From Kipferlia bialata (Eukaryota > Fornicata): a stretch of 30,486 bases of DNA. The notes below the pieces were generated by a model, which saw nothing but the letters and a program-made list of their open reading frames with translations, did not search any database and was not told where the DNA came from. The position numbers and the translations under genes are program-made. The stretch covers positions 1,609 to 32,094 of the forward strand of contig BDIP01000091.1 of assembly GCA_003568945.1 (NCBI GenBank), written 5' to 3'. Below are positions 1 through 8,255 of the stretch, piece after piece (the stretch's first letter is position 1; each line of letters opens with the position of its first letter).

Positions 1-1130
1 CCCACCTGGTGTATGGACACAAGGAGGGGCAGGGTCACCCCTCTACTTACAGGTATATACTGTATGCACTATAGTTCATATATGAGTATTGACATGACCC
101 ACCTTGTATATGGACACAAGGAGGGGATTGGTCACCCCTCTACTTACAGGTATAGACTATATACTGTATGTATACTACGTGGTATACGGACACAAGGAGG
201 GGCAGGGTCACCCTTCCACATACAGGTAGATACTCTAGAGTATATATATGTACATCAGTATAGTATATATATTTGTATATATATACATGGTATTCGGACA
301 CAAGGAGGGCACCGGTCACCCATCGACATACAGGTATATACTATATACTCTTTGTATATACACTGTATATATGTATACTTGCAGAACACTACATGGTATA
401 CGGACACAAGGAAGGACAGGGTCACCCTTCCACATACAGGTTCCTTCCCTCAGTTTCTGAACCCATATACATTTTTTTATCTTGACTCTCTCTTACTCCT
501 AGGGGTGTGTGCCCCTCTGGCGGTGGGTGTGACGAGTTCCTGAGGTTCTTCCTGCACAGGACAACGGTCACCAAGGAGGTCATCGAGACACTCAGGTACG
601 ATACTCTCTCTCTCTCTCTGTGTCTCTCTCCTAGTTGCATAAAGGGTTTAGTTAGACCTAGGAGGTCATCGAGACACTCAGGTGGGATACTCTCCCTCCC
701 TCTCTCTCTCTCTCTTACATTAGGGGTTCAGTCAAGGGCGAGGATGCCCATGAGCACATCACCCTGGACGTCCTGCCCCTTATAGACCTGGTGGCAGAGT
801 CACCTAACGCAGGGTTAGTGTATATACATAAGTGTATACACACACACACACACATATGTATGTCACCCAACGCAGGGTTAGTTTATATATATACCTATAT
901 GTATATACACACACACACATATATATATATGTATATACAGAATTGAGATGTTCTGCCCCTGATCGACCTGGTGGCAGAGTCACCCAACGCAGGGTGAGTG
1001 CATGTATAGAGATAATGTCCTGTCTATTATCTGTATTGTGTATAATTCTGTGTCTAACTCTAGATCTGTCATTGCCTACGGTCTCTACAGGCACCTCCTG
1101 GACACCGGCAAGCTGCCCAAGGAGTACTAG
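1..1130 (+). CDS. Gene A: C-terminal part of an unrecognised multi-exon protein (5' end outside window)
   Basis: Four exons join in phase: 385-439, 503-595, 724-813 and 1064-1130, ending at TAG 1128-1130. Acceptors are cttgcag, ctcctag, cattag and actctag; donors are gttcct, gtacga and gttagt. The spliced tail is about 100 residues and runs YMVYGHKEGQGHPSTY, then a Gly/Cys-rich CPSGGGCDEFLRFF stretch, VTKEVIETL, an acidic helix with LPLIDLVAESPNAG, and ends in LDTGKLPKEY. I do not recognise the family; the length and regular composition suggest a soluble folded domain. The upstream end is cut by the window, and positions 3-333 hold four further copies of the exon ending at 439, any of which may serve as alternative exon ends. 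A convergent gene ends 252 bp away. The reading frame is well supported; identity is unknown. Confidence 0.7.
3..439 (+). repeat. Five-copy tandem array of one exon end plus donor site
   Basis: Copies lie at 3-52, 100-149, 176-225, 284-333 and 390-439, each 50 nt and each followed directly by a GT donor (gtata, gtata, gtaga, gtata, gttcc). All five translate in one frame to a 16-residue motif of the form xxVYGHKEGxGHPSTY. The variable slot is Q, I, Q, T, Q, and the first two residues vary among HL, YV and YM. Spacings are 97, 76, 108 and 106 bp, filled with TA-rich intron-like DNA. Only the last copy has a textbook acceptor (cttgcag, ending 384). The second can be reached from an AG at 85-86 in matching phase. 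Confidence 0.85.
575..681 (+). repeat. Duplicated exon 3' end with donor (VIETL edge)
   Basis: The 21 nt closing the exon of gene A at 575-595 recur identically at 661-681, again followed by a GT donor. The copy lies inside the intron 596-723. Extended upstream in the same frame the copy meets a stop, so it is not an obvious complete exon. Confidence 0.8.
773..993 (+). repeat. Three copies of a gene A exon end with donor (LIDLVAESPNAG edge)
   Basis: The full 41-nt copies are 773-813 (donor gttagt) and 953-993 (donor gtgagt); a 14-nt partial copy is 863-876 (donor gttagt). The two full copies differ at three codons, CTT/CTG, ATA/ATC and CCT/CCC, all synonymous. The third copy has the strongest donor, but its upstream reading in the same frame hits a stop after the AG at 939-940. 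Confidence 0.85.
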
Positions 1131-1300
1131 AGTACAAGTGTAGTAAATTGAGATGGTTTCTTGCAATGTTGACTTGTACTATAGGATACACTTTAGTGTG
1201 GCTAATCTGCCCAAGGAGTACTAGAGTGGTGCAAATGTAGTAAATAGAGAAGATTTCATGCATGTTGACTTGTACTTTAGGATACATATTGCTGTGGCTT
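1113..1300 (+). repeat. Tandem duplication of about 94 bp over the gene A stop codon and 3' flank
   Basis: The block starting at 1113 (LPKEY plus TAG, then flank) recurs from 1207. The first 21 nt are identical, and a second matching stretch (gttgacttgtact) sits at 1168 and 1264. The duplicated stop codon lies 94 bp past the real one, in the gap between two converging genes. Confidence 0.8.
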
Positions 1301-1382
1301 ATGGTACCATTAACTATTTCTCTACTGCACCCAACAGCCATGATGACTGGTTATATTCCACTATTTCTCGTATAGTTATAGT
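1131..1382. other. Intergenic gap between convergent genes A and B, built from two tail echoes
   Basis: This 252-bp stretch has no gene. It holds the duplicated stop and 3' flank of gene A (to about 1300), followed by a degraded copy of the end of gene B at 1313-1350, so nearly all of it derives from the flanking gene ends. No canonical AATAAA is evident on either strand. Confidence 0.6.
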
Positions 1383-1421
1383 CTATTTCTCTAGTGCATC
1401 CAACAGCCTCGTAATCACTGG
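1313..1421 (-). repeat. Copy of the gene B C-terminal coding end beyond its stop
   Basis: The gene B end at 1383-1421 (codons for VITRLLDALEK plus stop) is repeated at 1313-1350, 70 bp downstream in the gene's direction. The copy is two bases shorter, so it is out of frame over its middle, but it keeps the GTAGAGAAATAG-like end. Confidence 0.75.
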
Positions 1422-4400
1422 AATCGGCATGGAGGAGGGTATTCCCAGGGCGGCCAGGGCCTCTCTCCCGTCCCTCCCCTTGCCCCTGCCCCTCTTCCCC
1501 TTGGCACCTCTAGTACCTCTGGTCAGTGTCAGTGTCTGTGACTGGGGTCTAAGTACCCGGATGAGGTCTCTCCTCTCCTCAGCTGAGGCAACCAGAATGG
1601 GCGACATACCCTGGGGTGAGCCATCTTTGGAGTATGATTTTAGTTCATGAAATATTGCAATAATAATAATGTACCTGCCGGGTGCAGCAACAGGAGGTTG
1701 CAATAGCAACTATAACATACAAGCATGACAGAGAGTGAAAATGAAAAAGGGCACACTCCAGAGAGCAATAGAAACCTTAAGGAGTCTCCGACCTGGTCAT
1801 TGTATCCACATTGATTACACACAGATATATATATATCACCTGAGTCAGTGGCAGGGCCCGTGATGTGTGGGTGCCTAACTCTGTGCCCAGCCTCTTGGCA
1901 AGGACCTAAGGGGTCAGTATCAGCATTAGTATATATACACTCAGACTCTATAATTCTGTGCCCAGTCTCTTGGCAAGGACCTGGGGGGTGAGGCACAGAC
2001 ACATACTATGGACAGTATAGCTCCACACCTGTCATGTATGCAATATACAACAGATGATATATTCAATATGGTATCATTACCTGGCATGCCGCGTGTGCCG
2101 CAGCCCTGTCCCTGGTGGCAGCAGCTACCAGGGCATCAGTGGCCTGGAGGTAAGGGAGGTGGCATATAGGACATTACTCAATGTGAGTAAAGAAGTGCAG
2201 TAGAGTAGCGTAGTAGTATAGCAGCTACCAGGGCATCAGTGGCCTGGGGGGTCATATATATAGAGAGATCACAATTATGCGGCGTATAAATAGTAAATGT
2301 CGTGCCTTGCTGTCGAGTCTGTCCAGCAGAGCACTCTGCAGTGCTATGCCCACTGAGGATGTGGAGAGAGAGGCGCCCCGGCCAAGAACCTAGAGATGAG
2401 TACTTATCGTGCTGCATATATCGATATCATATATGCACATACACACCAGCGACATGGCTGCTGAGAATGTGTATATATATACAGTATGCACGTACCTGTG
2501 ACATGACTGCTGCATAGTCCTGGGCCACTGCATCGCACAGTGCCTCTGCTGCATCCATGGAGGGCCTAGGCACCTCGTCCTCCTCATCCTCCCCACCAAC
2601 CTAAGTATCAGTATCAGTATATATATATCGCTATCTAATATCATTGTTTTTACTCTTATTATATACTGATGCTGATACCCACCAACCTTAGGGGAGGGCA
2701 CGGTGTGTGTCCGCCGCCTCCTCCGACCGATGGTGGTGAGTGCAGCTATCCTATCCCAGGCCCTGGGTGTCAGTATCATAGTATACATGTATAAATATAT
2801 ACACTGTACTGTACCTGGCTACAATGGCGTACGGCCCTGGGAATCAGTACCACAACTAGAACACAGACGCTCATATATATACATATAAAATACACATTCT
2901 TCAAAGGATACAGTGTAGTAATACTTGCATAATACTATACCTGGCCACTATGGCGTCTGCACACTTTGCCACCACACTCTCGAGTGACTGACTCCATGCA
3001 TCCCTGGCCTCAGACAGGGCAGGGCAGACACCACCCGTACACCCCACACCCCTGGCAGTGAGACTTTCAAACATGAATATAGAACGAATACTTCTATATC
3101 TTTGAACCCCTACCTGGCAGCGATGTCAACCTCATCCAGCCAGGCGTCGATGAAGGATACAACGCCCTGGGGTCAACATCGATACACTATGTATAATATA
3201 ATTCATACCCATACCTGAGCCGATGACACCAATAGTGCCGTGTCGTGTGGGAACACTGAGCTGAGGGTGCCCTGTCTCAGAGCAGATATGGTGGCTGTGC
3301 CTAGTGTCAGTGTCAATGTCAATCAATCTACCTCTATGTATCAGTATCTCTACCTAGATGCACAGACACAAAGGAGTCGAAGCGAGACCGCACAGCCAGC
3401 AAGGGAGGAGCCGCTGCCTCTGACACATAGACCCTGTGCTCGGGGGAGGAGGGGGCAAAGAGCTGCGCCCTGGAGTCAGATGGAAAGACAATACTTGTAA
3501 AGAATAGGTAAAGTACTACACACTGTGATACATGGTACTGATACTGGAGGGGGCAAACAGCTGGGCTCTAGTGTCAGAGAGGGAGACATTTGTAAACATG
3601 AGACAATATATCAGGATTAACAAAGAATAATAATAAAAGAGAAGAGAGAACTATACAAGTAAAAAGACTTCTCACACTACTCTCACCTCCTCATTGCCCT
3701 GTCCACCCTCTGAGTGACGATTATATATTTACAACACATATACTACTATATATATATAACCATACTCTGGTACCTTCTCATCGCCCTGTCCACCCTCTGC
3801 ATGCACCCGTGTGCCACGCGACACACGCCACTCTCTCCCTCTCTCTCTCTCTCGTTGGCGGTGTCACTGGTCATCGCCTCCCAAGGTGCTCCCCCGTTGA
3901 GGTCTCTGTTGACACTCACAGTAGAGGCCTGGCAGTCATACCTAGAGGTTAGGATATTCATTGCGTAATTATGGAAACATCGCGTAAATATAGGTACCTC
4001 GCGATCCGCTTGACCAGGCCGAGTAGGGACACCACCGAGCGTGACTGGGAGGGCCAGTCTCTGTCTATGCCACTGGTCATAGAGACGGAGGAGGCACGGT
4101 CAGACATCAAATCCCGCCCACTCTCACTGTAGGTACTGTAGGTACTCCCAACGCGTGGTGTCTCTCTCTTCGATGTGTGGTGCCTACCCCCCTTGACAGC
4201 ATCGACCACAGCGCATAGCTCTGTCGCCAGCCTCTGTCTGACATGGTTCAGGAGTCTCTCTCTGCCACACCCAGAGGCCTCACCTAGGGAGAGGGGGAGA
4301 GAGAGAGAGGGTGCAGAGGGGGTGAACATGGCATCCCCGGTCAGTGCATTGAACACTGCACACAGGGTGTCAGCAGAGTCAGAGGAGAGTAACACACTGC

Positions 4401-6353
4401 CAGTGACACTAGAGGGAGTAGTGGTAGGAGTAGTACCCTCCATAGGAGTATCCCCAGCCCTTTCCGTCTCCGAAGCCTGCTCTCTCTCTCCTAGGACAGA
4501 GAGTAGTGCTAGGGCGTCTCTGTGTGCCGCCCCTGTCTGTGCACTGAGGCCACTGATGACAGACAGGGGAGAGGCAACAGGGAGGGAGGAACGGTGCTTG
4601 GACGCAAGCCTAGAGGTCAGACACTCAATAAATGTTTCACAATATTCAGATATATGCACTAACCTTGCGAGGTGTCCCTTTGACAGTGCCTCCTGACTGT
4701 GACTGGTGCCAGAGAGAGAGGGAGAGGGGGAGGGGGAGGAGCCTCTAACAGAGGGTGACATGAGAGCAGAGGAGGGGGCCTCACTCCCTGTGCCTGTGCC
4801 GGACCAGAGGGTGGACGTGCCAATATGAATGGCAGAGGCAGCAACGGCCCAGCCCTGCAGAGCCATATAGAGCACCCTGGCAAGATCTCCACTCCCTTCA
4901 CTCCCTCCAGTTCCTCCAGTCTCTCTCTCTCCGTCACCAGGTGGTGATAGGAGTCTCTCCAGCAGCACCCCCATCCTGACACCCCTACCCATCAGAGGGC
5001 AGAGTCTGTCCAATGCGGCATCGTGCACTGCAACTACTCCTGCCGCTGCACCCTTGCCCATGCCTAGGAGGGTCAGAGTCAGTGTCAGAATATAGAACAA
5101 TATACATTAGATATAGGAGTGTCAGTGTCAGTATATAGTACATTATATGATATATAAGATACTGATACTGATACCTAGCAGAGGCGGGAAGACCCTCCTC
5201 CTCACAGCACCCAGGGCAGGCACAACGGCATCAACGCAGGGGAGACCGGCCTCCTGGCGCATCCTACAGTCAGCACATTTATATACATATAGAAAGAGAA
5301 AGAGAGTGTGTGGGTGTATGGATAAACTGCTGTACCTGACCCCACACATGAGACATGCTGCCAGGTGGGTGAGGGAGAGGACAGCAGGTGATGGGGCAGA
5401 GTCAGGGTCCACGGTGGAGAGACGGTCACTCAGCCACTCTGGGGCCACGAGTACGTCTCGTAGTGAGGGTGGGGCTGAAACAACAAGAGAGAGAGAAGAA
5501 GAACGAGAGAGAGAGGGGGGGGGTGATACCTGTTGGCACTCCACTCCTACTTGTCCACTTAAGTACTAGAGAGGGAGAGAGAGAGAGGAAGAGAGAGAGA
5601 GACACACACCTGTTGGCACCCCATTCCTACTGGCAGCCTTGAGTGCTGCACTGGTGGCTGTGTCACATGCAGTGAGGGTGGTGTCACACATGGCATCCCG
5701 CATGGCACTAACATCGCTGGAGCCAGGGAGGACAGAGGAGGGGAGGCATGGGGTGAGAGAAGGGGAATATACAGTGGTAGTGAGTAATAGAGAGAGGGAG
5801 AGAGAGGGTAAGGAAGGGGGGGGGGGGGGGACTAGTATATAAGTCTAAGAGAGGCGAGTCCATACCTAGTCTGAGCCTGTACCCCTCCAGCACCACTGCA
5901 TCTTGCACCAGAGTGGCAAGAGTGTCTGCACATGTTAGACCATGACCTAGGGCAGAGGGCAGGGATGACAGGGAGGGGAGATACGCATCACCGCTGGGTC
6001 CCAGTGCCACAGTGTCACAGAGGGTGGAGAGGTCAGACCTGGGGTGGGGATGTGTCACTGAACAGTATATACACATATACACTCGTCACTCTAACGTACA
6101 TGGCCTCCAGCAACCCCAGGTGTGCCTCGACTATCTGGCCTGCCCTGCTCGGGTCGTCCAGTCTGGCCCTGTGCGGCACCTCACATACACCAGAGACACT
6201 AGTACCACTAGTACCACTAGATGACGTCACTCCTCCACTTGTACGTGCACCCTCAGAGGCACAGTCCATGGCACACCGGATACCACGCCTGGCATCCGCT
6301 ATCTCGGCATCCACAGCATCCAGCTGGGCTGCCAGGTCCGTACCTGACGCCAT
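1383..6353 (-). CDS. Gene B: 18-exon gene for an unrecognised 970-residue helical, low-complexity protein
   Basis: Exons (descending): 6353-6100, 6038-5883, 5716-5610, 5474-5336, 5273-5175 corrected to 5263-5175, 5063-4664, 4609-3998, 3941-3774, 3469-3354, 3300-3215, 3166-3114, 3051-2941, 2762-2687, 2600-2496, 2389-2306, 2143-2081, 1905-1840, 1610-1383. Phases match at every join and the lengths sum to 2913 nt. The ATG at 6353-6351 opens MASGTDLAAQLDAVDAEIAD. The N-terminal half is Ala/Leu-rich and helical. The longest exons (residues about 250-585) contain Ser/Gly/Pro-rich stretches. Towards the C-terminus come an acidic patch (GGEDEEDE), an Arg patch (five Arg) and a basic KGKRGRGKGR segment before the last helix (LLDALEK). 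There is no signal peptide or membrane segment. I recognise no family; a large helical scaffold is the most one can infer. The donor of exon 3's upstream join (5883 rather than 5866) and the GC donor at 2305 are the least certain points. Many introns carry echoes of adjacent exon edges. Confidence 0.75.
1876..1980 (-). repeat. Duplicated exon 5' end with acceptor (VLAKRLGTEL edge)
   Basis: The first ten codons of the exon 1905-1840 (at 1905-1876) are repeated at 1980-1951, 75 bp upstream in gene direction, each after an AG acceptor (cttag and cccag). The two differ only at AGG/AGA and GAG/GAA, both synonymous. The copy then runs into a TAG and intron-like sequence. Confidence 0.85.
2121..2250 (-). 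repeat. Duplicated exon 5' end with acceptor (ATDALVA edge)
   Basis: The block gcagctaccagggcatcagt plus ggcctgg at 2121-2147 recurs identically at 2221-2247, exactly 100 bp away. On the minus strand this is an acceptor plus the first 23 nt of exon 2143-2081. The identity suggests a young duplication. Confidence 0.85.
2446..2514 (-). repeat. Diverged copy of an exon 3' end with donor (AAVMSQ edge)
   Basis: The minus-strand exon end at 2514-2496 with donor gtacgt is echoed at 2466-2446 with donor gtgtgt, 50 bp away. The copy lacks one codon and changes Gln to Leu, so it is an older or less constrained echo. Confidence 0.6.
2815..2951 (-). repeat. Hybrid 22-nt mini-exon with copied acceptor and copied donor
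   Basis: On the minus strand, 2836-2815 is flanked by an acceptor like that of exon 2762-2687 (cccag before GGCC) and by a donor edge like that of exon 3051-2941 (GCCATTGTAGCCAG then gtacag). Compared with GCCATAGTGGCCAG the two changes are synonymous (ATA/ATT, GTG/GTA). It thus carries edges of both neighbouring exons and lies in the intron between them. Confidence 0.7.
3448..3567 (-). repeat. Duplicated exon 5' end with acceptor (AQLFAPS edge)
   Basis: The first 22 nt of exon 3469-3354 (3469-3448) recur at 3567-3546 after a ctag acceptor, 98 bp upstream in gene direction. All three differences are synonymous: the split Arg codon AGG/AGA, GCG/GCC and CTC/CTG. Confidence 0.85.
3687..3796 (-). 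repeat. Duplicated exon 3' end forming a 23-nt mini-exon (RVDRAMR edge)
   Basis: The end of exon 3941-3774 (3796-3774, RVDRAMR plus AG, donor gtacca) recurs at 3709-3687 with donor gtgaga, 87 bp downstream in the gene direction. The copy is preceded by CAG, so it could in principle be a mini-exon. Its two differences, GCG/GCA and AGA/AGG, are both synonymous. Confidence 0.85.
5530..5633 (-). repeat. Duplicated exon 3' end with donor (SRNGVPT edge)
   Basis: The end of exon 5716-5610, encoding SRNGVPT with donor gtgtgt, recurs at about 5553-5530 with donor gtatca, 80 bp away. Within the shared part, GGG/GGA is synonymous and AAT/AGT changes Asn to Ser. Confidence 0.75.
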
Positions 6354-6604
6354 GCCAGTGGCAAGGGGATAGAAGAGAGAGAGAGAGGCAAACGAGATGT
6401 CATATGTCACCAACCCTTTCACTCCGAATCGCAACAAACTCTCTTGCCACATATATATTGATGTTAGCTGAATGTAACGCAATGACATGCCATTCAATGA
6501 TACACTTCAAGTAACGATTGCCAACCCCTGCTCTTGGGGAGCAAGAATGGACAACCGAAGACTAGAAATGCATAATGCCGCCATATACACCATTTCATGT
6601 GATC
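6354..6604. other. Intergenic gap upstream of gene B
   Basis: This stretch lies between the stop of gene H (6605) and the ATG of gene B (6353). It contains no convincing exon and must hold the gene B promoter. I see no recognisable core element. Confidence 0.5.
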
Positions 6605-7280
6605 TCAAACACGCTTGAATGGTGGGAGTGTCTCTGCACTGTACCAGCCCTGGAAGTGTCTCCTGCCGATGCCGGCTAGACGCAGCAGGGTAGACTTCTC
6701 AGCCGTACTTAGGCAAGAGGGGACACTCTCAGCATCCTCCACCCCCTTGTCTGCCTCTGCGACCAGCTGAGTAGCAGTGGTCATCACCTGTGGGGTCAGA
6801 TACTGTACGACATAATAATTGAATAGAGTGTGTATTCATAGAGAGTATATAGAGAGTAAATAGAAGTGGAAAGCGATGGGAGAGTGACAAGAGAACACTG
6901 TAACTCCAGAGAGTTCGTACCTCGTTGAGTGGAGCACGGAATACGACACAGGTGTCTGGGGTCTCACAACGGATACCCTAGTGGTGAGAATATAAGAGTT
7001 GCAAAGGGCGAAAGAGAGAGAGAGAGAGAGAGAGTCCTAGCAGAGAGAGTGTATGATACCTCTGTCATATCCATGAATGTCTTCCTCTCTCCATAGAGGA
7101 CAGCCAGGGTGTACCCCTCCTTGAGGGTGGGGGCAAGGCGCTTCAGAGACCTGGGATAAGGAGAGCAACAGTATGGGGGGGGGGGGGGGGTTGTGGAGAC
7201 CAAAAAAAAAAAAAAGCCAATATTACGTACATATAAATATATCTTTGCTAACAGATTGACTATGAAGGGTACTGAGCCAT
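6605..7280 (-). CDS. Gene H: small four-exon gene, unrecognised protein of about 112 residues
   Basis: Three exons are well supported: 7150-7060, 6977-6921 and 6787-6605, with acceptors tatcccag, caccactag and ccccacag and donors gtatca and gtacga; the stop is TGA 6607-6605. Their product contains SLKRLAPTLKEGYTLAVLYG, then IRCETPDTCVVFRAPLNE, then an acidic helix and a C-terminus ending PPFKRV. The first exon is uncertain. An 8-nt exon ATGGCTCA at 7280-7273 with donor gtaccc fits the phase (MAQSLKRL), and an upstream in-frame ATG at 7322 is possible. The intron at the 5' side carries a 16-nt poly-C (sense) and a 14-nt poly-T (sense) run at 7175-7215. I recognise no family. It is divergent from gene I. 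Confidence 0.6.
7175..7215. repeat. Adjacent poly-G and poly-A runs in a gene H intron
   Basis: G at 7175-7190 and A at 7202-7215 on the + strand. Read in the gene direction these are T and C runs upstream of the acceptor at 7151-7152, where a polypyrimidine tract would be expected. Confidence 0.8.
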
Positions 7281-7376
7281 TTTCCTCTGCACTATAGTAT
7301 ATAGGGTGTCACTATCCTTCATATGTGAGTGTCAGACCTTCATTGACTTCCTTTGACCACTAGTATCTGTCCCGCA
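7281..7376. promoter_or_regulatory. Short divergent promoter region between genes H and I
   Basis: Only about 96 bp separates the proposed ATG of gene H from the ATG of gene I. Initiation signals for both strands should be inside this gap, or overlap the untranslated leaders. No TATA box or other named motif can be assigned with confidence. Confidence 0.35.
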
Positions 7377-7907
7377 ATGTCAGATGACTGGCTGGAGGAG
7401 AGTCTGTCTGAACCAGAGACCCACCCTCAGAAGAGGGATGCTGACACACATGAAGAGGGAAGGGTGGACCTGGAGATGAGACAGGTGATTGTGAGGGAGG
7501 AATTGGAGGAGAGGCATCAAGAGACTCTGTCACGTACCAAAGCAGCACTGCAGGAGGAACATGATACCAAGATGCAGCTCGTCGAGGAGTATCAGCAGAG
7601 ACAGATAGAGGAGTATGCGGCTACCTCTACTGGGAATAGTAGACCCTGTGGCACATGTGGGGCCATGTGTACGGATACCTCCTTCTTGCTCTGCCCCCGG
7701 TGCCACCTGCGTCACTGCACCTCACACACTGACAGCATAACTACGTGTTTAGTCTGCAACACGACATACTGTGGGGAGTGCTGGCAGGGGATGGAGCCAT
7801 GCTCTACCTGCAGAACAGTGCACTGCTGCAATGGGGAGCAGACACCCTCCGGTGCTAACATTGCGGGAGACTCTGTACCAGACACCCATGAGTGCTGGTA
7901 TGGCTAA
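7377..7907 (+). CDS. Gene I: single-exon coiled-coil and cysteine-rich zinc-binding protein (176 aa)
   Basis: The ATG at 7377 (MSDDWLEESL) is chosen because the open frame's upstream start would be TTG. Residues about 30-80 are charged and helical with coiled-coil character (EELEERHQETLSRTKAALQE). Residues 91-151 hold paired cysteines spaced like zinc knuckles: CGTC 91-94, CPRC 106-109 with C114 and H117, CLVC 124-127, CGEC 132-135, CSTC 142-145 and CC 150-151. A final HxC lies at 171-173. The repeated Cx2C plus HxxC/YCxxC layout resembles treble-clef or RING/in-between-RING type zinc modules, but I cannot assign a named domain. An adaptor or ubiquitin-related role is inference only. It is intron-free, unlike all its neighbours. 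The stop TAA overlaps an AATAAA hexamer. Confidence 0.8.
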   Translation: MSDDWLEESLSEPETHPQKRDADTHEEGRVDLEMRQVIVREELEERHQETLSRTKAALQEEHDTKMQLVEEYQQRQIEEYAATSTGNSRPCGTCGAMCTDTSFLLCPRCHLRHCTSHTDSITTCLVCNTTYCGECWQGMEPCSTCRTVHCCNGEQTPSGANIAGDSVPDTHECWYG

Positions 7908-7911
7908 TAAA
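7906..7911 (+). terminator. AATAAA overlapping the gene I stop codon
   Basis: The sequence TAATAAA places the hexamer one base inside the TAA stop. A polyadenylation signal overlapping the stop would give a very short 3' untranslated region. The hexamer is seen directly; its use is inferred. Confidence 0.45.
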
Positions 7912-8255
7912 ACTCTTTGAATATCCGTGACACAGATAGATTGATATTCGGCGAGTAATCCCAACTCATAATGAGTGAGTCAGTTCCTATCAGAATACCC
8001 ATTTTATATATACACCCCACTCTCAACATATGTGGCACATCCGTCTCGCATCGCTCCCGATTCAAGGTGTTGGTTTTCAAGGTGTTGGTTTCTGCGGGCT
8101 GTATAGACCCTCAGTAACAGCCTATTGTTTTTGTCATGAAAGGGTTCTTATTTGTGAGAACATCGTGACAACCACTCTCTAGAGAGAAGTTAGGGACGCC
8201 TTCCGACTCATCCTGGGCACTATAGCAGCTACGACAAACTAGCGCTACCAGTGCC
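7912..8255. other. Intergenic sequence without a supported gene
   Basis: No open frame with splice support is seen. A short direct repeat (aaggtgttggttt) lies at about 8066-8092. Confidence 0.5.

Noticed and set aside
3-439. Regularly spaced repeats resembling a CRISPR array
   Set aside because: The repeats are coding, vary at third codon positions, have spacers of unequal TA-rich sequence, and lie in an intron-containing gene.
1640-2002. 120-codon minus-strand open frame
   Set aside because: Only the short spliceable part 1905-1840 has coding character; the rest is intron with an exon echo.
4175-4696. Long plus-strand open frame opposite gene B
   Set aside because: It is the mirror of the GC-rich gene B exons, with Ser-rich low-complexity translation and no splice context.
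7353-7376. Eight-residue N-terminal extension of gene I
   Set aside because: It would start at TTG; ATG at 7377 is the first methionine.
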